Assembly (NCBI RefSeq): GCF_030815145.1
Contig: NZ_JAUSWJ010000001.1
Span: 4,082,501 to 4,146,500, forward strand
DNA: 64,000 nucleotides
DNA from: Kaistia geumhonensis
Lineage (GTDB): Bacteria > Pseudomonadota > Alphaproteobacteria > Rhizobiales > Kaistiaceae
Direction: 5' to 3'
A program made the position numbers and the translations under genes. Below, piece after piece: positions 35,291 to 45,907 of the stretch. The notes under the pieces are model-generated. The model was given only the letters and a program-made list of their open reading frames with translations, searched no databases and was not told where the DNA came from. Position 1 is the stretch's first letter. The number at the start of each line of letters is the position of its first letter.

Positions 35291-35662
35291 ATGGCGACCT
35301 ATTTCACCAAGGACCACGAATGGGTCCGCATCGACGGCGACATCGCGACCGTCGGCATCACCGACTACGCGCAGTCGCAACTCGGCGACGTGGTCTATGT
35401 CGAGCTTCCCGAGATCGGCAAGGAACTGAAGAAGGGCGACGAGGCGGCGGTGGTCGAATCGGTCAAGGCGGCGAGCGAGGTGTTCGCGCCGATTTCCGGC
35501 ACCGTCGAGGGCATCAACGCCGGGCTGGTCGACCAGCCCGCCGCGATCAACGAGGCGGCCGAGGGCGCCGGCTGGTTCCTGCGCCTCGTCGTCGCCGACA
35601 AGGGCGAGCTCTCCGGCCTCATGGACGAGAGCACCTACCGGAACTACCTCGAGACGCTCTGA
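35291..35662 (+). CDS. gcvH: Glycine cleavage system H protein
   Basis: A 123-residue lipoyl carrier that shuttles the aminomethyl group between GcvP, GcvT and lipoamide dehydrogenase. The lipoyl lysine is in [16 protein letters not shown], and the family start [14 protein letters not shown] and end SYRN-type [10 protein letters not shown] are present. ATG 35291 is preceded by AGAGGACCAG. It is the second gene of the gcv operon. Confidence 0.97.
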   Translation: MATYFTKDHEWVRIDGDIATVGITDYAQSQLGDVVYVELPEIGKELKKGDEAAVVESVKAASEVFAPISGTVEGINAGLVDQPAAINEAAEGAGWFLRLVVADKGELSGLMDESTYRNYLETL

Positions 35663-35705
35663 CCGCACGGGCGAGTTCGGTTCGCCGTCAATCAAAGGGT
35701 GCGCG

Positions 35706-37046
35706 ATGCGCTATCTTCCCCATTCCGAGGCGGACCGGCAGGCCATGCTCGCCGCCATCGGCGTCGGCTCGATCGACGATCTCTTCCTCGACATCCCGGC
35801 CAATCTCAGGGTGCATGGCCTCGATCTCCCCAAGGCCGCTGGCGAATTGTCCGTCGAGCGCACGCTCGGACGGATGGCTGCCCGTAACGTGCCGGCCGGT
35901 TCGGTGCCGTTCTTTGTCGGCGCCGGGGCCTATCGGCACCATGTGCCGGCGAGCGTCGATCACCTCATCCAGCGTTCCGAGTTCCTCACCTCCTACACGC
36001 CCTACCAGCCCGAGATCACGCAGGGCACGCTGCAATATCTCTTCGAATTCCAGACCCAGGTCGCGCATCTGACCGGCATGGAGGTCGCCAATGCCTCCAT
36101 GTATGACGGCTCGACCGCGACGGCCGAGGCGGTGCTGATGGCCCATCGCGTGACGCGGCGGCAGAAGGCCGTGCTCTCCGGCGGGCTGCATCCGCATTAC
36201 CGTGCCGTGGTCGCGACGACCTCGGCCATGGCGTCCGATACCGTCGATGCGCTCGACGCCGATCCGCTCGGCACCGAGGACATCCTGTCGCGGATCGACG
36301 CCGAGACGTCCTGCGTCGTCGTGCAGTCCCCGTCCGTCTATGGCCACCTGATCGACCTCGCACCGATTGCCGAGAAGGCGCATCAGGTCGGTGCGCTGCT
36401 CGTCGCCGTCTTCACCGAGGCGGTCTCGCTCGGGCTCGTCGAGCCGCCGGGCGCGCAGGGCGCCGACATCGTGGTCGGCGAGGGCCAGTCGATCGGCAAT
36501 CCGCTGACCTTCGGCGGTCCTTATGTCGGGCTTTTCGCGGCGCGGATGAAGCATGTCCGCCAGATGCCCGGCCGGCTCTGCGGCGAGACGGTGGATGCGG
36601 AGGGGCGGCGCGGCTTCGTGCTGACGCTCTCGACGCGCGAGCAGCATATCCGCCGCGACAAGGCGACCTCGAATATCTGCACCAATTCAGGCCTCTGCGC
36701 GCTCGCCTTCACCATCCACATGACGCTGCTCGGCGAAACGGGCCTCGCGCGGCTCGCACGCATCAATCACGCCAACGCGGTCGAACTCGCCGAAATGCTC
36801 GTCGAGGTGCCGGGCGTCTCGCTGCTCAACGAGAGCTTCTTCAACGAGTTCACGATCCGCCTGCCGCGTGACGCTGCGGGTGTGGTCGAGGCGCTGGCGG
36901 CAAAGGGCATCCTCGGCGGCGTTCCAGTATCGCGACTCGAACCGGGGCGCCCCGACCTCGCCGATCTCCTCATCGTCGCCTCCACCGAGGTGAACACGGT
37001 CGACGACCGCATCGCCTTCGCGGCGGCGCTGCAGAAGGTGCTGTGA
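35706..37046 (+). CDS. gcvPA: Glycine dehydrogenase (decarboxylating) subunit 1
   Basis: A 446-residue protein, the N-terminal half of a split P protein. It starts [19 protein letters not shown] and shows [40 protein letters not shown] and [14 protein letters not shown]. The active PLP lysine is on subunit 2. Together they decarboxylate glycine and load the remainder on GcvH. In many rhizobia P is a single chain; the split form suggests a lineage with the two-gene type. Confidence 0.96.
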   Translation: MRYLPHSEADRQAMLAAIGVGSIDDLFLDIPANLRVHGLDLPKAAGELSVERTLGRMAARNVPAGSVPFFVGAGAYRHHVPASVDHLIQRSEFLTSYTPYQPEITQGTLQYLFEFQTQVAHLTGMEVANASMYDGSTATAEAVLMAHRVTRRQKAVLSGGLHPHYRAVVATTSAMASDTVDALDADPLGTEDILSRIDAETSCVVVQSPSVYGHLIDLAPIAEKAHQVGALLVAVFTEAVSLGLVEPPGAQGADIVVGEGQSIGNPLTFGGPYVGLFAARMKHVRQMPGRLCGETVDAEGRRGFVLTLSTREQHIRRDKATSNICTNSGLCALAFTIHMTLLGETGLARLARINHANAVELAEMLVEVPGVSLLNESFFNEFTIRLPRDAAGVVEALAAKGILGGVPVSRLEPGRPDLADLLIVASTEVNTVDDRIAFAAALQKVL

Positions 37047-37101
37047 TGGCCATGACACGCACGTCACCGACGCCTGAAATTCTCACCGGCGGAACCTGCC
37101 A

Positions 37102-38673
37102 ATGACCATGAACAGAGAGGGCCGGCCCACTGCCGCCGGCGAGGCCTCCGTGAGCGCGATCGACACGTTTACCGGCAATCGCGCGCTGCAGCAGGAAGAG
37201 GCGCTCATCTTCGAGATCGGGCGGCATGGGACGACGGGCGTCGATCTCGACGAGCCGGAGGCCTTCACGCCGCGGCTCGGCAAGCTTCAGCGCAGGCTGC
37301 CGCTCGACCTGCCGGGGCTCTCGGAACCCGAGGCCGTGCGCCACTATGTGCGGCTTTCGCAGAAGAACTATGCCATCGACAGCGGGCTCTATCCGCTCGG
37401 TTCCTGCACGATGAAGCACAACCCGCGCCTCAACGAGAAGGCCGCGCGGCTTCCGGGCTTCGCCGACATCCATCCGCTGCAGCCGCTCTCGACCGTGCCC
37501 GGCGCGGTGGAGCTGATGGCCGAGCTCGGCCGCTGGCTGATCGAGATGACCGGCATGACCAGCGTCGCGCTGTCGCCGAAGGCCGGCGCGCATGGCGAAC
37601 TCTGCGGCATGATGGCGATCAAGGCCGCGATCGAGGCCCGCGGCGAGCCGCGCGACATCGTTCTGGTGCCGGAATCGGCGCATGGCACCAATCCGGCAAC
37701 GGCGGCGCTGCTCGGCTTCAAGGTCGTCACGGTCCCCGCGCGCGCCGACGGCACCGTCGATCCCGAGGCGGTGAAGGCACTGCTTTCGCCCCAGGTGGCG
37801 GCGATCATGCTGACCAACCCGAACACCTGTGGCCTCTTCGAGCGCGACGTGGTGGCGATCGCCGCGGCGGTGCATGCGGCGGGCGCCTATTTCTACTGCG
37901 ACGGCGCCAACTTCAACGCCATCGTCGGCAAGGCCAAGGTCGGCGAGCTTGGCGTCGACGCCATGCATATCAACCTGCACAAGACCTTCTCGACGCCGCA
38001 TGGCGGCGGCGGGCCGGGGGCAGGGCCGGTGGTGTTCTCGAGCCGCCTCGCCGCCTTCGCGCCGCTGCCCTTCGTGCGGATCGAAGCCGAGGGGCCGGTG
38101 CTGGTCGAGGACAAGGCGGAGCTTCAGGCGGGCGAGACGCCGTTCGGCCGCATGGTCGCCTTCCACGGGCAGATGGGCATGTTCGTCCGCGCACTCGCCT
38201 ACATGCTCTCGCATGGCGGCAACGGCCTTCGCCAGGCATCCGAGGATGCGGTGCTCAACGCCAACTACGTGCGCGCCGGCCTACGCGACGTGATGACCCA
38301 ACCATCGGGCGACCGCACCTGCATGCACGAGGTGCTGTTCGACGACGGCTTCCTCGATGGCACCGGGGTCACGACGCTCGATTTCGCCAAGGCGATGATC
38401 GACGAGGGCTATCATCCGATGACGATGTATTTTCCGCTCGTGGTGCATGGCGCGATGCTGATCGAGCCGACGGAATCGGAATCGAAGGCTTCGCTCGATC
38501 TCTTCGTCGCCACGCTGCGCGATCTCGTCATGAAGGCGAAGGCGGGCGATGTTGCCCGCTTCCGCGAGGCGCCGCGCTTCGCGCCGAGGCGGAGGCTCGA
38601 CGAGACGCGCGCCGCGCGCCAGCCGAAGCTCACCTATGAGCGGCCGGCTCCCTTCGAGCAGGCGGCCGAGTGA
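37102..38673 (+). CDS. gcvPB: Glycine dehydrogenase (decarboxylating) subunit 2
   Basis: A 523-residue protein with the catalytic half of split GcvP. The PLP lysine lies in NLHKTFSTPHGGGGPG, preceded by YPLGSCTMKHNPR, PKAGAHGELCGMMA and ESAHGTNPATAAL. Two ATGs two codons apart (37102, 37108) are possible starts. It ends the operon; DUF1284 converges three bases beyond the stop with no visible terminator between them. Confidence 0.96.
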   Translation: MTMNREGRPTAAGEASVSAIDTFTGNRALQQEEALIFEIGRHGTTGVDLDEPEAFTPRLGKLQRRLPLDLPGLSEPEAVRHYVRLSQKNYAIDSGLYPLGSCTMKHNPRLNEKAARLPGFADIHPLQPLSTVPGAVELMAELGRWLIEMTGMTSVALSPKAGAHGELCGMMAIKAAIEARGEPRDIVLVPESAHGTNPATAALLGFKVVTVPARADGTVDPEAVKALLSPQVAAIMLTNPNTCGLFERDVVAIAAAVHAAGAYFYCDGANFNAIVGKAKVGELGVDAMHINLHKTFSTPHGGGGPGAGPVVFSSRLAAFAPLPFVRIEAEGPVLVEDKAELQAGETPFGRMVAFHGQMGMFVRALAYMLSHGGNGLRQASEDAVLNANYVRAGLRDVMTQPSGDRTCMHEVLFDDGFLDGTGVTTLDFAKAMIDEGYHPMTMYFPLVVHGAMLIEPTESESKASLDLFVATLRDLVMKAKAGDVARFREAPRFAPRRRLDETRAARQPKLTYERPAPFEQAAE

Positions 38674-38676
38674 GTC

Positions 38677-39111
38677 TCAGACCGCGCGGCCCGTCCTGAG
38701 CCGCGCGCCCCTGAAGCCGCTGCCGGCGACCGTGTCGCACAGCGCCTGCCACTGGCAGTCGGCGCAGGCGGCGCGGCTGGTTCCGGCCGCGAAGGCCGCG
38801 CGCATCGCCGAAACCCGGTCATCGTGCAGCGAGAAGCGGCTTCCGGTCCCGAGATCGATGCCGAGAAGCGCCGACACGGCCGCCGCGGCGGCGGCATCGC
38901 GCGTGGTGACGCTTTCGTTGCGGCAGTGGGAATCGGGAAGCAGAAGGGCGGGCGCGCAGACAGTGTCAGGCCCGTCGACGAGGAGAATTTCCTCGCCGGC
39001 GGCGAGGCGTGCCAGCACGGCTTCGTAATTGTCGCAAAACGCCGCGCTGTAGCCCTTGCCGACATAGGTCAACATGCAGAGCAGGTGATGCGGCCGGAGT
39101 TCCACCGTCAC
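38677..39111 (-). CDS. DUF1284 domain protein, cysteine-rich
   Basis: A 144-residue protein of unknown function. It begins with the family signature LRPHHLLCMLTYVGKGYS and AFCDNYEAVLARL, has a central CAPALL and CRNES pair, and ends with CADCQWQALCDTV. The many conserved Cys and His residues suggest a metal or iron-sulfur site; that is inference. The start is GTG 39111 with GAGGCGG upstream (a GTG two codons later is also possible). It ends 14 bases after the HAD gene begins its 3' side, on the same strand. Confidence 0.85.
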   Translation of the reverse strand: MTVELRPHHLLCMLTYVGKGYSAAFCDNYEAVLARLAAGEEILLVDGPDTVCAPALLLPDSHCRNESVTTRDAAAAAAVSALLGIDLGTGSRFSLHDDRVSAMRAAFAAGTSRAACADCQWQALCDTVAGSGFRGARLRTGRAV

Positions 39112-39124
39112 CTGGCGCGCCGCC

Positions 39125-39805
39125 TCACTCGTCGAGGCCTGACCAGGCCGCGAAGGCGGCGACGGTGGCCGGCAGGTCGGCCATGCGGCGAATCACGGTC
39201 TCGGCGCCGGCAGCGGTGAGCTGGTCGGCATGGCCGGGCCACGAATGCGAGCCGCCGATGAAGCCGATGACGCGCATCCCCGCCGCCTTGGCGCCATGCA
39301 CGCCATGGGTCGAATCCTCGATCACCACGCAGTCGCGCGGATCGGCGTCGAACTCGTTCGCGGCGTGCAGGAACACGTCGGGCGCCGGTTTCGGCCGCTT
39401 GTTGCCGATCGCCACCGCTGAGAAGACGTAAGGCCGGAAGCGGTCATAGAGCTTGGTGCGGGTCAGCGAGATCTTGAGGCGCTCCGGCGAGGAGTTCGAG
39501 CAGATGCAGCGCTGGTAGTCGAGGCGGTCCAGCATGTCGTGGACGCCGGGGATGATGTCGAGTTCGTCGGCGAGGCGACGGTCGAGCTCCGCATCGGTCT
39601 GCTTGTGGAAGCCCTCGGGGAGCGGGCGGCCGAGCTCGGATTCGATGATCTTGGCGATCCGGTCCCAGGTCAGGCCCGCGAAGCGATGCGACATCTCGTC
39701 GACCGAGATCTCATAGCCGATCTCCTTGAGCCGCTCGCTGTCGACGCGCGAGGCAAGGATCTCGGAATCGACGAGGACGCCGTCGCAGTCGAAGATGACG
39801 AGCAT
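39125..39805 (-). CDS. HAD superfamily hydrolase (beta-phosphoglucomutase/phosphatase-like)
   Basis: A 226-residue HAD protein with all four motifs: I IFDCDGVLVDSE, II CSNSSPERL, III KPAPDVFLHAA with the Lys, IV CVVIEDSTHGV. The cap is of the helical C1 type (about residues 16-85). Such enzymes dephosphorylate sugar phosphates or phosphoglycolate; the substrate cannot be told. The two acidic residues of motif I are intact. DUF1284 follows 13 bases downstream. Confidence 0.93.
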   Translation of the reverse strand: MLVIFDCDGVLVDSEILASRVDSERLKEIGYEISVDEMSHRFAGLTWDRIAKIIESELGRPLPEGFHKQTDAELDRRLADELDIIPGVHDMLDRLDYQRCICSNSSPERLKISLTRTKLYDRFRPYVFSAVAIGNKRPKPAPDVFLHAANEFDADPRDCVVIEDSTHGVHGAKAAGMRVIGFIGGSHSWPGHADQLTAAGAETVIRRMADLPATVAAFAAWSGLDE

Positions 39806-39861
39806 GGGAAGAAAGTTCCTGATTGTTGCGGCCGCGTCCTAACAGATCGGAGCGGCGCTGC

Positions 39862-41292
39862 CTATTGCACGCTGATCGGGACGGTCGCGAACACGGCCTT
39901 GCCGTCGCCGGCGACATAGCGCAGCTCATAGGAGCCGGGCTCGGAGGGAACGGTGATGCGCACAGTCGGCATGTCCGGGCGCACGCGGGCCATGGTGAGA
40001 TGCTCGGACGAAGCCATGTCGCTGCGGGCGATGGTCACGTCGTCATAGCGCGCGCCGGGGCCTGTCCACGCGACGTCGATGCGCGTTCCGGCCGTTGCCG
40101 AGGCTGGCGCGGTCAGCGTCGCTGACGGCGGATCGACGATGATGGCGACCTTGGCGGGAACGGTGTTGTCGGCCGCCGAGTGATACTGCACCTCGTAGCT
40201 GCCGGGCTCCAGCGGCGCATCGAGCGTCACCGACTTGCCGTTGTGGCGAAGGCCGACGCCATCGAGGCGGGTCGGGTCGCCGGCCTTCGTGATCCATATC
40301 TCGTCGAAGCGCTCGGCCGGCCCGGTCCAGGCGATCGACATCGGCGCTCCGGCCGGAACGCGGGCCGGCGCGGAGACGGTGACCGGACGCATCGCGACAT
40401 CGAGCGTGCGCGTCGCCAGCACGGCGTTGAGCTCGGGGTGATAGTAGCGGATCTCGTAGGTTCCGGCTTCCGCCGGGGCCTGCATCTCGCGCGTCTTGCC
40501 GTCGGCGGCGACGAGCACGCTGCGGATTTCCGATCCCGCCGGAAGCCCGGGCCAGGTGATCTGGATACGGTCGCCCTTCGTCTTCGGCCCGTCATAGCCG
40601 ACCGAGAAGCGGTCCGACTGGATGACCCGTCCGGGCGCCTCGATCGAGGCGGAGGGCAGCGTGGCCGGCGGAGCCTTGGCATTGGCGAGCGCCGCCGCGA
40701 GACCACCGCCGAGATCGGTGCCGTCCTTGGCATTCAGGAACTTGCCGCCGCCCTTTTCCGCGATGCAGGCGGCGCGCGCGCTGTCGGCCTCGTCGAGGCC
40801 GAGCCCGATCACCTCGATCGCCAGATCCTTCGAGCGGGCCTTCAGCGACTCGGCGAGCACGCAGGGGTCGGCATCGCAGGTCTCGATCTTGTCGACGATG
40901 ACGACGATGGTCGCATGCTCCCTGCGATAGTCGATGGCGTTGGCTGCGCGCTCGATGGCGACGGCGAGCGGCGCCTTGCCGCGCGGCGTGAGCTTGGCCG
41001 CTGCCTGGGATACCGCGTCGTTGCCGTCCGTCTGCGGCTTCACCACGACCGTCGCGTCGCCGCAGCTCGACTTGCTCTCGCTGCCGAAGGCGAGCAGCCC
41101 GACCTTCGCCTCGGTGGGGAAGTCGGTCATGGCCGAGGCGACCGCGTCGGCGACGAGGTCCGCCTTGCGGTCGCGCCCCAGCTTGCCGGCCATCGAGGCC
41201 GAGGAATCGATCACCAGCATCGCGCTGTCGGCAAGGGCCGGCGCGGCGAGGAGCGCGAGCATCGCGGCGACGAGGGGCAGGCGAAACGTCAT
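39862..41292 (-). CDS. Exported von Willebrand factor A protein with three tandem beta-domains
   Basis: A 476-residue periplasmic or surface protein. The signal peptide (1-22) ends APALA. The VWA domain (about 23-205) has a complete MIDAS start, DSSASM (DxSxS), and ETCDADPCVLAESL. Three related repeats of about 85 residues follow (about 225-310, 311-395, 396-476). Each opens with a V-x-A-P start and a WxGP core (TWPGLP, AWTGPAERFDEI, AWTGPGARYDDV) and closes with PGSYE(L/V)(R/Q)Y or AGTYEIRYY. No membrane anchor is seen. Partner and function are unknown. It is divergent from ccrM. Confidence 0.88.
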   Translation of the reverse strand: MTFRLPLVAAMLALLAAPALADSAMLVIDSSASMAGKLGRDRKADLVADAVASAMTDFPTEAKVGLLAFGSESKSSCGDATVVVKPQTDGNDAVSQAAAKLTPRGKAPLAVAIERAANAIDYRREHATIVVIVDKIETCDADPCVLAESLKARSKDLAIEVIGLGLDEADSARAACIAEKGGGKFLNAKDGTDLGGGLAAALANAKAPPATLPSASIEAPGRVIQSDRFSVGYDGPKTKGDRIQITWPGLPAGSEIRSVLVAADGKTREMQAPAEAGTYEIRYYHPELNAVLATRTLDVAMRPVTVSAPARVPAGAPMSIAWTGPAERFDEIWITKAGDPTRLDGVGLRHNGKSVTLDAPLEPGSYEVQYHSAADNTVPAKVAIIVDPPSATLTAPASATAGTRIDVAWTGPGARYDDVTIARSDMASSEHLTMARVRPDMPTVRITVPSEPGSYELRYVAGDGKAVFATVPISVQ

Positions 41293-41365
41293 CGGGGCCT
41301 CGGTCTTGCGGCCGTCATCGGGCCGGTCGTGCGGGTGCGGCGCATGATGCGCAGCCATGTGGGGC

Positions 41366-42641
<1,276 letters not shown>

Positions 42642-42658
42642 CCGGGCCCCTCGGAACG

Positions 42659-43474
42659 TCAGTCGCAGGCGAAGCGGAAGCTGTCGTCGAGGGCGAGCGG
42701 CAGCACCAGGCTGCGCATGGACATCGCCCTTGCCGATGCGCACATGGCCTTTCGCGCGCCTTGCCGGTCGGTCCGGTAATCGCTTCGATATTCGACGTTG
42801 AAGATCGGCTTCCCGGCGGCGGCGAAGGGACGCAGCATCGCGCATTCGCCATAGGCGTGGCACTGTTCGTTGACCGCGAAGTCGAAGTGACCGGCGAGGG
42901 CCGCCACCTGATCGAGGTCGTTCTTGAGGCCCACCTTCAGATGGCGGCGATGTGCTTCTGACGCGAGAAAGCGGTTGAATGCCAACTGGTCCTCGGCGGT
43001 CAGTGGAAATCCGCTGCCGTTCGCATGGCCATCGACATTGTCGGGGTCGACGCCGTCGCAATCCTTGGCGACCGCCAGGTCGAGCCGCTGCTCGGTCATG
43101 AACCGTCGGACGGCTGGCGAACGGATGTCGAGCCAGCGCTCGCCGGGCCAGCCATCGAGCGGCCGCCCCATGACGGATGGATCGAGCAATCCGAAATCGC
43201 TCCGGAAATCCTCTGACGATCCGGCGGAGAAATAGCACACGACGAACCGGCCGCGGCGATGGAGCGCGTCGATCGTCGCCTGCGGTGTGTCGACGAGATC
43301 GATGTCGTAGACGTCCGCGTCGTAGCGCGTTTCTACCGTCCCCTGCAGTTGCAGATGCCAGGTCTGATCGGGCCGCGGCGTCCAGGCTGGCCGGCCGCTC
43401 TCCGCCCGACCATCGGCAACGCCCAAAACCGCTCCGAGGAGTGCCAGCAGGGCGACGATCCCCGCGGCATTCAT
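42659..43474 (-). CDS. GH114-type endo-alpha-1,4-polygalactosaminidase-like protein, exported
   Basis: A 271-residue secreted protein with a signal peptide (1-24, ADGRA). The TIM-barrel family signatures are WHLQLQGTVETRYDADVYDIDL, RGRFVVCYFSAGSSEDFR, DCDGVDPDNVDGHAN and VGLKNDLDQVAAL, ending with FNVEYRSDY. Characterised members cut alpha-1,4-galactosamine polymers; Asp and Glu residues in DPDNVD and EYR are the likely catalytic site. Its ATG overlaps the DUF1993 stop (43471-43474). A role in biofilm or exopolysaccharide turnover is an inference. Confidence 0.85.
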   Translation of the reverse strand: MNAAGIVALLALLGAVLGVADGRAESGRPAWTPRPDQTWHLQLQGTVETRYDADVYDIDLVDTPQATIDALHRRGRFVVCYFSAGSSEDFRSDFGLLDPSVMGRPLDGWPGERWLDIRSPAVRRFMTEQRLDLAVAKDCDGVDPDNVDGHANGSGFPLTAEDQLAFNRFLASEAHRRHLKVGLKNDLDQVAALAGHFDFAVNEQCHAYGECAMLRPFAAAGKPIFNVEYRSDYRTDRQGARKAMCASARAMSMRSLVLPLALDDSFRFACD

Positions 43475-44001
43475 ACGAAGCGGAAGCCGGGCGGATAGGC
43501 GTGGAAGCCGTCGAAATCGGGCTTGCCGACGGGCACGCCGAGATGCCGGAGGATCGCGTAGGCGCTCGTCAGGTGGAAGAAGAAGTTCGGCAGCGCATAA
43601 AGCGTAGCGAAGGAGAGGGCATCGGCCTCGACCATGGCCTCGCCTGCGCGCTCGGAGGCTGGAAGCCTCTCGGCGGCGTCGATGGCCTCCGGATCGAGCG
43701 CCGACAGGGCCGTGATCCGCTCGGCGATGCGAAGGCGGAGATCGGCGATCCGCTCGCCCTCGGCCTGACCCAGCGCCGCGAGCTCGGGCGCGACCGGCTT
43801 CAGGGCGCGCACCGAGAAATTGGCAGCGATCAGGACCTGGCGGCGAAGGTCGAACATGTCCTCGGCGAGCGCGGTGGCGAGCAGGGCGCGCTCGTCGTGC
43901 CCGCCGTCACGCGCGAACGCGTCCAGCCGCAGCATGAGCCCGTCGAGCTGCCGCAGGTAGCGCAGCAGCACCGGGACGGTGACGGCGTGAAGGCCGGCCA
44001 T
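43471..44001 (-). CDS. DUF1993 family protein
   Basis: A 176-residue helical protein of the DinB-like DUF1993 family. It begins HAVTVPVLLRYLRQLDGLML and carries DMFDLRRQVLIAANF and a closing ALPNFFFHLTSAYAILRHLGVPVGKPDF, all typical of the family. Function is unknown. It lies 12 bases after the HAD gene and overlaps the GH114 gene by four bases, so the three are co-transcribed, though no shared role is evident. Confidence 0.88.
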   Translation of the reverse strand: MAGLHAVTVPVLLRYLRQLDGLMLRLDAFARDGGHDERALLATALAEDMFDLRRQVLIAANFSVRALKPVAPELAALGQAEGERIADLRLRIAERITALSALDPEAIDAAERLPASERAGEAMVEADALSFATLYALPNFFFHLTSAYAILRHLGVPVGKPDFDGFHAYPPGFRFV

Positions 44002-44013
44002 GGCAAGACTCCG

Positions 44014-44631
44014 TCAGGCGGAAAGGCGGACGCCCCACTTCGCGAGATCGGCCCGCATCGTGGCGGGATCGACGAAGCGCTCGGCGTTCCAGCCGGCGGC
44101 GCGCGCCGCCTCGATATTGGCCGGCATGTCGTCGAAGAACAGCGTCGCCGCCGGGTCGAGATCATGGGCATGGACATGATGGCGATAGATCGCGAGGTCC
44201 GGCTTCACGAGGCGCACCTTGCCGGAAACGGTGATGCCCCGGAACGTCGTCAGATAGGGGAAGCGCGCCTGCGCCTCGGCGAATGTGTCCTCGGCGAAAT
44301 TGGTGAGCGCGGTCACGTCGTAGCCGGCGGCAATCAGGGCGCGGAGGATGTCGACCGTTTCCTCGATCGATCCCGGAACCATCTCGTGCCAATGGAGCCG
44401 CCAGGCGCGGATCAGGTCGCCATGCTGCGGGTAGCGGGCGAGCACTTCGGCCTCCGCCTCGGCCCAGCTGCGGCCGCGGTCCTGCTCAAGATTCCATTCA
44501 TGCGTCAGCACCTCGGCGAGGAACACGCGCCGCGCCGCTTCGTCGGGAATGAGCCGGCGATAGAGCCGCTCCGGCTCCCAGCTGATCAGAACATTGCCGA
44601 TGTCGAAGACGATATGGCGGATCTCGGTCAT
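44014..44631 (-). CDS. HAD family hydrolase (haloacid dehalogenase-like, YihX type)
   Basis: A 205-residue phosphatase. Motif I is VFDIGNVLISWEPERLYRR, with Asp then Asn/Gly-Asn in place of the second Asp, as in alpha-glucose-1-phosphatase YihX and related proteins. Motif II is TALTNFAEDT, motif III GKVRLVKPDLAIYR and motif IV LFFDDMPANIEAA. The substrate is a sugar phosphate by analogy only. ATG 44631 begins the conserved sequence; mutY lies upstream on the same strand with a 68-base gap. Confidence 0.92.
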   Translation of the reverse strand: MTEIRHIVFDIGNVLISWEPERLYRRLIPDEAARRVFLAEVLTHEWNLEQDRGRSWAEAEAEVLARYPQHGDLIRAWRLHWHEMVPGSIEETVDILRALIAAGYDVTALTNFAEDTFAEAQARFPYLTTFRGITVSGKVRLVKPDLAIYRHHVHAHDLDPAATLFFDDMPANIEAARAAGWNAERFVDPATMRADLAKWGVRLSA

Positions 44632-44699
44632 GGTGGGCTCCCCTTGAGGCGGACCGACTTCATAGCGGCTCTCCGGACGACTGGCCATGCCGGCCGCGC

Positions 44700-45785
44700 T
44701 CAACGCCGGCGCTTGGTCGCGCCGGGAAATGCGGTCTCGATGGCCTTCTTCATGACGCTCGGCAGCGCCTCGCCTGGCAGCTCCTCCGCGCTCGACCACC
44801 AATGGCCCTCAGGCGCAGCCGGGTTGTCGGCCGGCTCCGCCGCGAGGATCGAAAGCGTCAGGCGGAAATGGGTGAAGACGTGCACGACGACGCCCTTCGC
44901 CTGCCAGCTCGCGGCGATTGGCGCTGTCGCCGCAGTCGATGCGGGGCCGGCAGATGGCAGCCAGTCGCTTCCCGGAACTTCGGTCATGCCGCCGAGAAGC
45001 CCTTTCTCGGCGCGGCGGCGCAGCAATACGGCGCCGTCGCGGCGCCGCGCGACGAAGGCGGTGCCGGTCCGCTCCGGCCGGGCCGCCTTGTTCGGCTTCA
45101 CCGGGAAGGACTCCTCGATGCCCGCGGCATGGGCGGCGCAGTTTTCCGACCATGGGCAGAGCGAACAAGCCGGGCGGCGTGGCGTGCAGATCGTCGCGCC
45201 GAGGTCCATCATCGCCTGTGCATAGTCGCCGGGGCGTTCCTTCTGCGTCAGCCCCGCCTGCAGGCGGCGGATCTCGGTCTTCGCCGCCGGCAGCGGGGTC
45301 TCAACGGCGAAGACGCGCGAGAGCACGCGCTCGACATTGCCGTCGACGACCGCGGCCGGCTGGTCGAAGGCGATCGCGGCGATTGCGGCGGCGGTATAGC
45401 TGCCGATGCCGGGGAGCGAAGTGAGCCCGGCCTCGGTCGCCGGAAACCGGCCTCCATGCTCGCGCGCGACGGTTTCGGCCGCGGCCTTCAGATTGCGCGC
45501 CCGCGAATAATAGCCGAGCCCGGCCCAGGCCTTCATGACCTCCTCGGACGGCGCGGCGGCGAGCGCCGCGACATCCGGCCAGCGGGCGAGGAATCCTTCG
45601 AAATAGGGCTTCACCGCCGCGACGGTCGTCTGCTGGAGCATGATCTCCGACAGCCAGACGCGGTAGGGATCCGGCGTCACGCCGCGCCGGCGATCGGCCG
45701 GGCCGATGCGCCAGGGCAGGCGGCGGGCATGGCGGTCGTACCAGGCGAGGAGCGTGGCGGGGGAAGGGGGAGGCAGCGCGGTCAT
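44700..45785 (-). CDS. mutY: A/G-specific adenine glycosylase
   Basis: A 361-residue repair enzyme that removes adenine mispaired with 8-oxoguanine. The catalytic Glu is in WLSEIMLQQTTV, the helix-hairpin-helix and catalytic Asp in LPGIGSYTAAAIAAIAFDQ and VVDGNVERV, and the four cluster cysteines in CTPRRPACSLCPWSENC. A C-terminal NUDIX-like domain (about 230-360) recognises 8-oxoG. In many rhizobia mutY sits next to dciA-dsbA-smc; here it is separated from that block by the pyruvate kinase and ABC-F genes. Confidence 0.96.
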   Translation of the reverse strand: MTALPPPSPATLLAWYDRHARRLPWRIGPADRRRGVTPDPYRVWLSEIMLQQTTVAAVKPYFEGFLARWPDVAALAAAPSEEVMKAWAGLGYYSRARNLKAAAETVAREHGGRFPATEAGLTSLPGIGSYTAAAIAAIAFDQPAAVVDGNVERVLSRVFAVETPLPAAKTEIRRLQAGLTQKERPGDYAQAMMDLGATICTPRRPACSLCPWSENCAAHAAGIEESFPVKPNKAARPERTGTAFVARRRDGAVLLRRRAEKGLLGGMTEVPGSDWLPSAGPASTAATAPIAASWQAKGVVVHVFTHFRLTLSILAAEPADNPAAPEGHWWSSAEELPGEALPSVMKKAIETAFPGATKRRR

Positions 45786-45907
45786 CGCCGCATGTTCGCC
45801 CGCCGGCAACCGATGCGCCAGCGCGGCTGTTGATCTGTGTCATGCGCCTTTCGTCGCGCTGCGATAGGCGGTGGACTTCGATCCCCGTGCCTCGTGGAGA
45901 GCCGATG

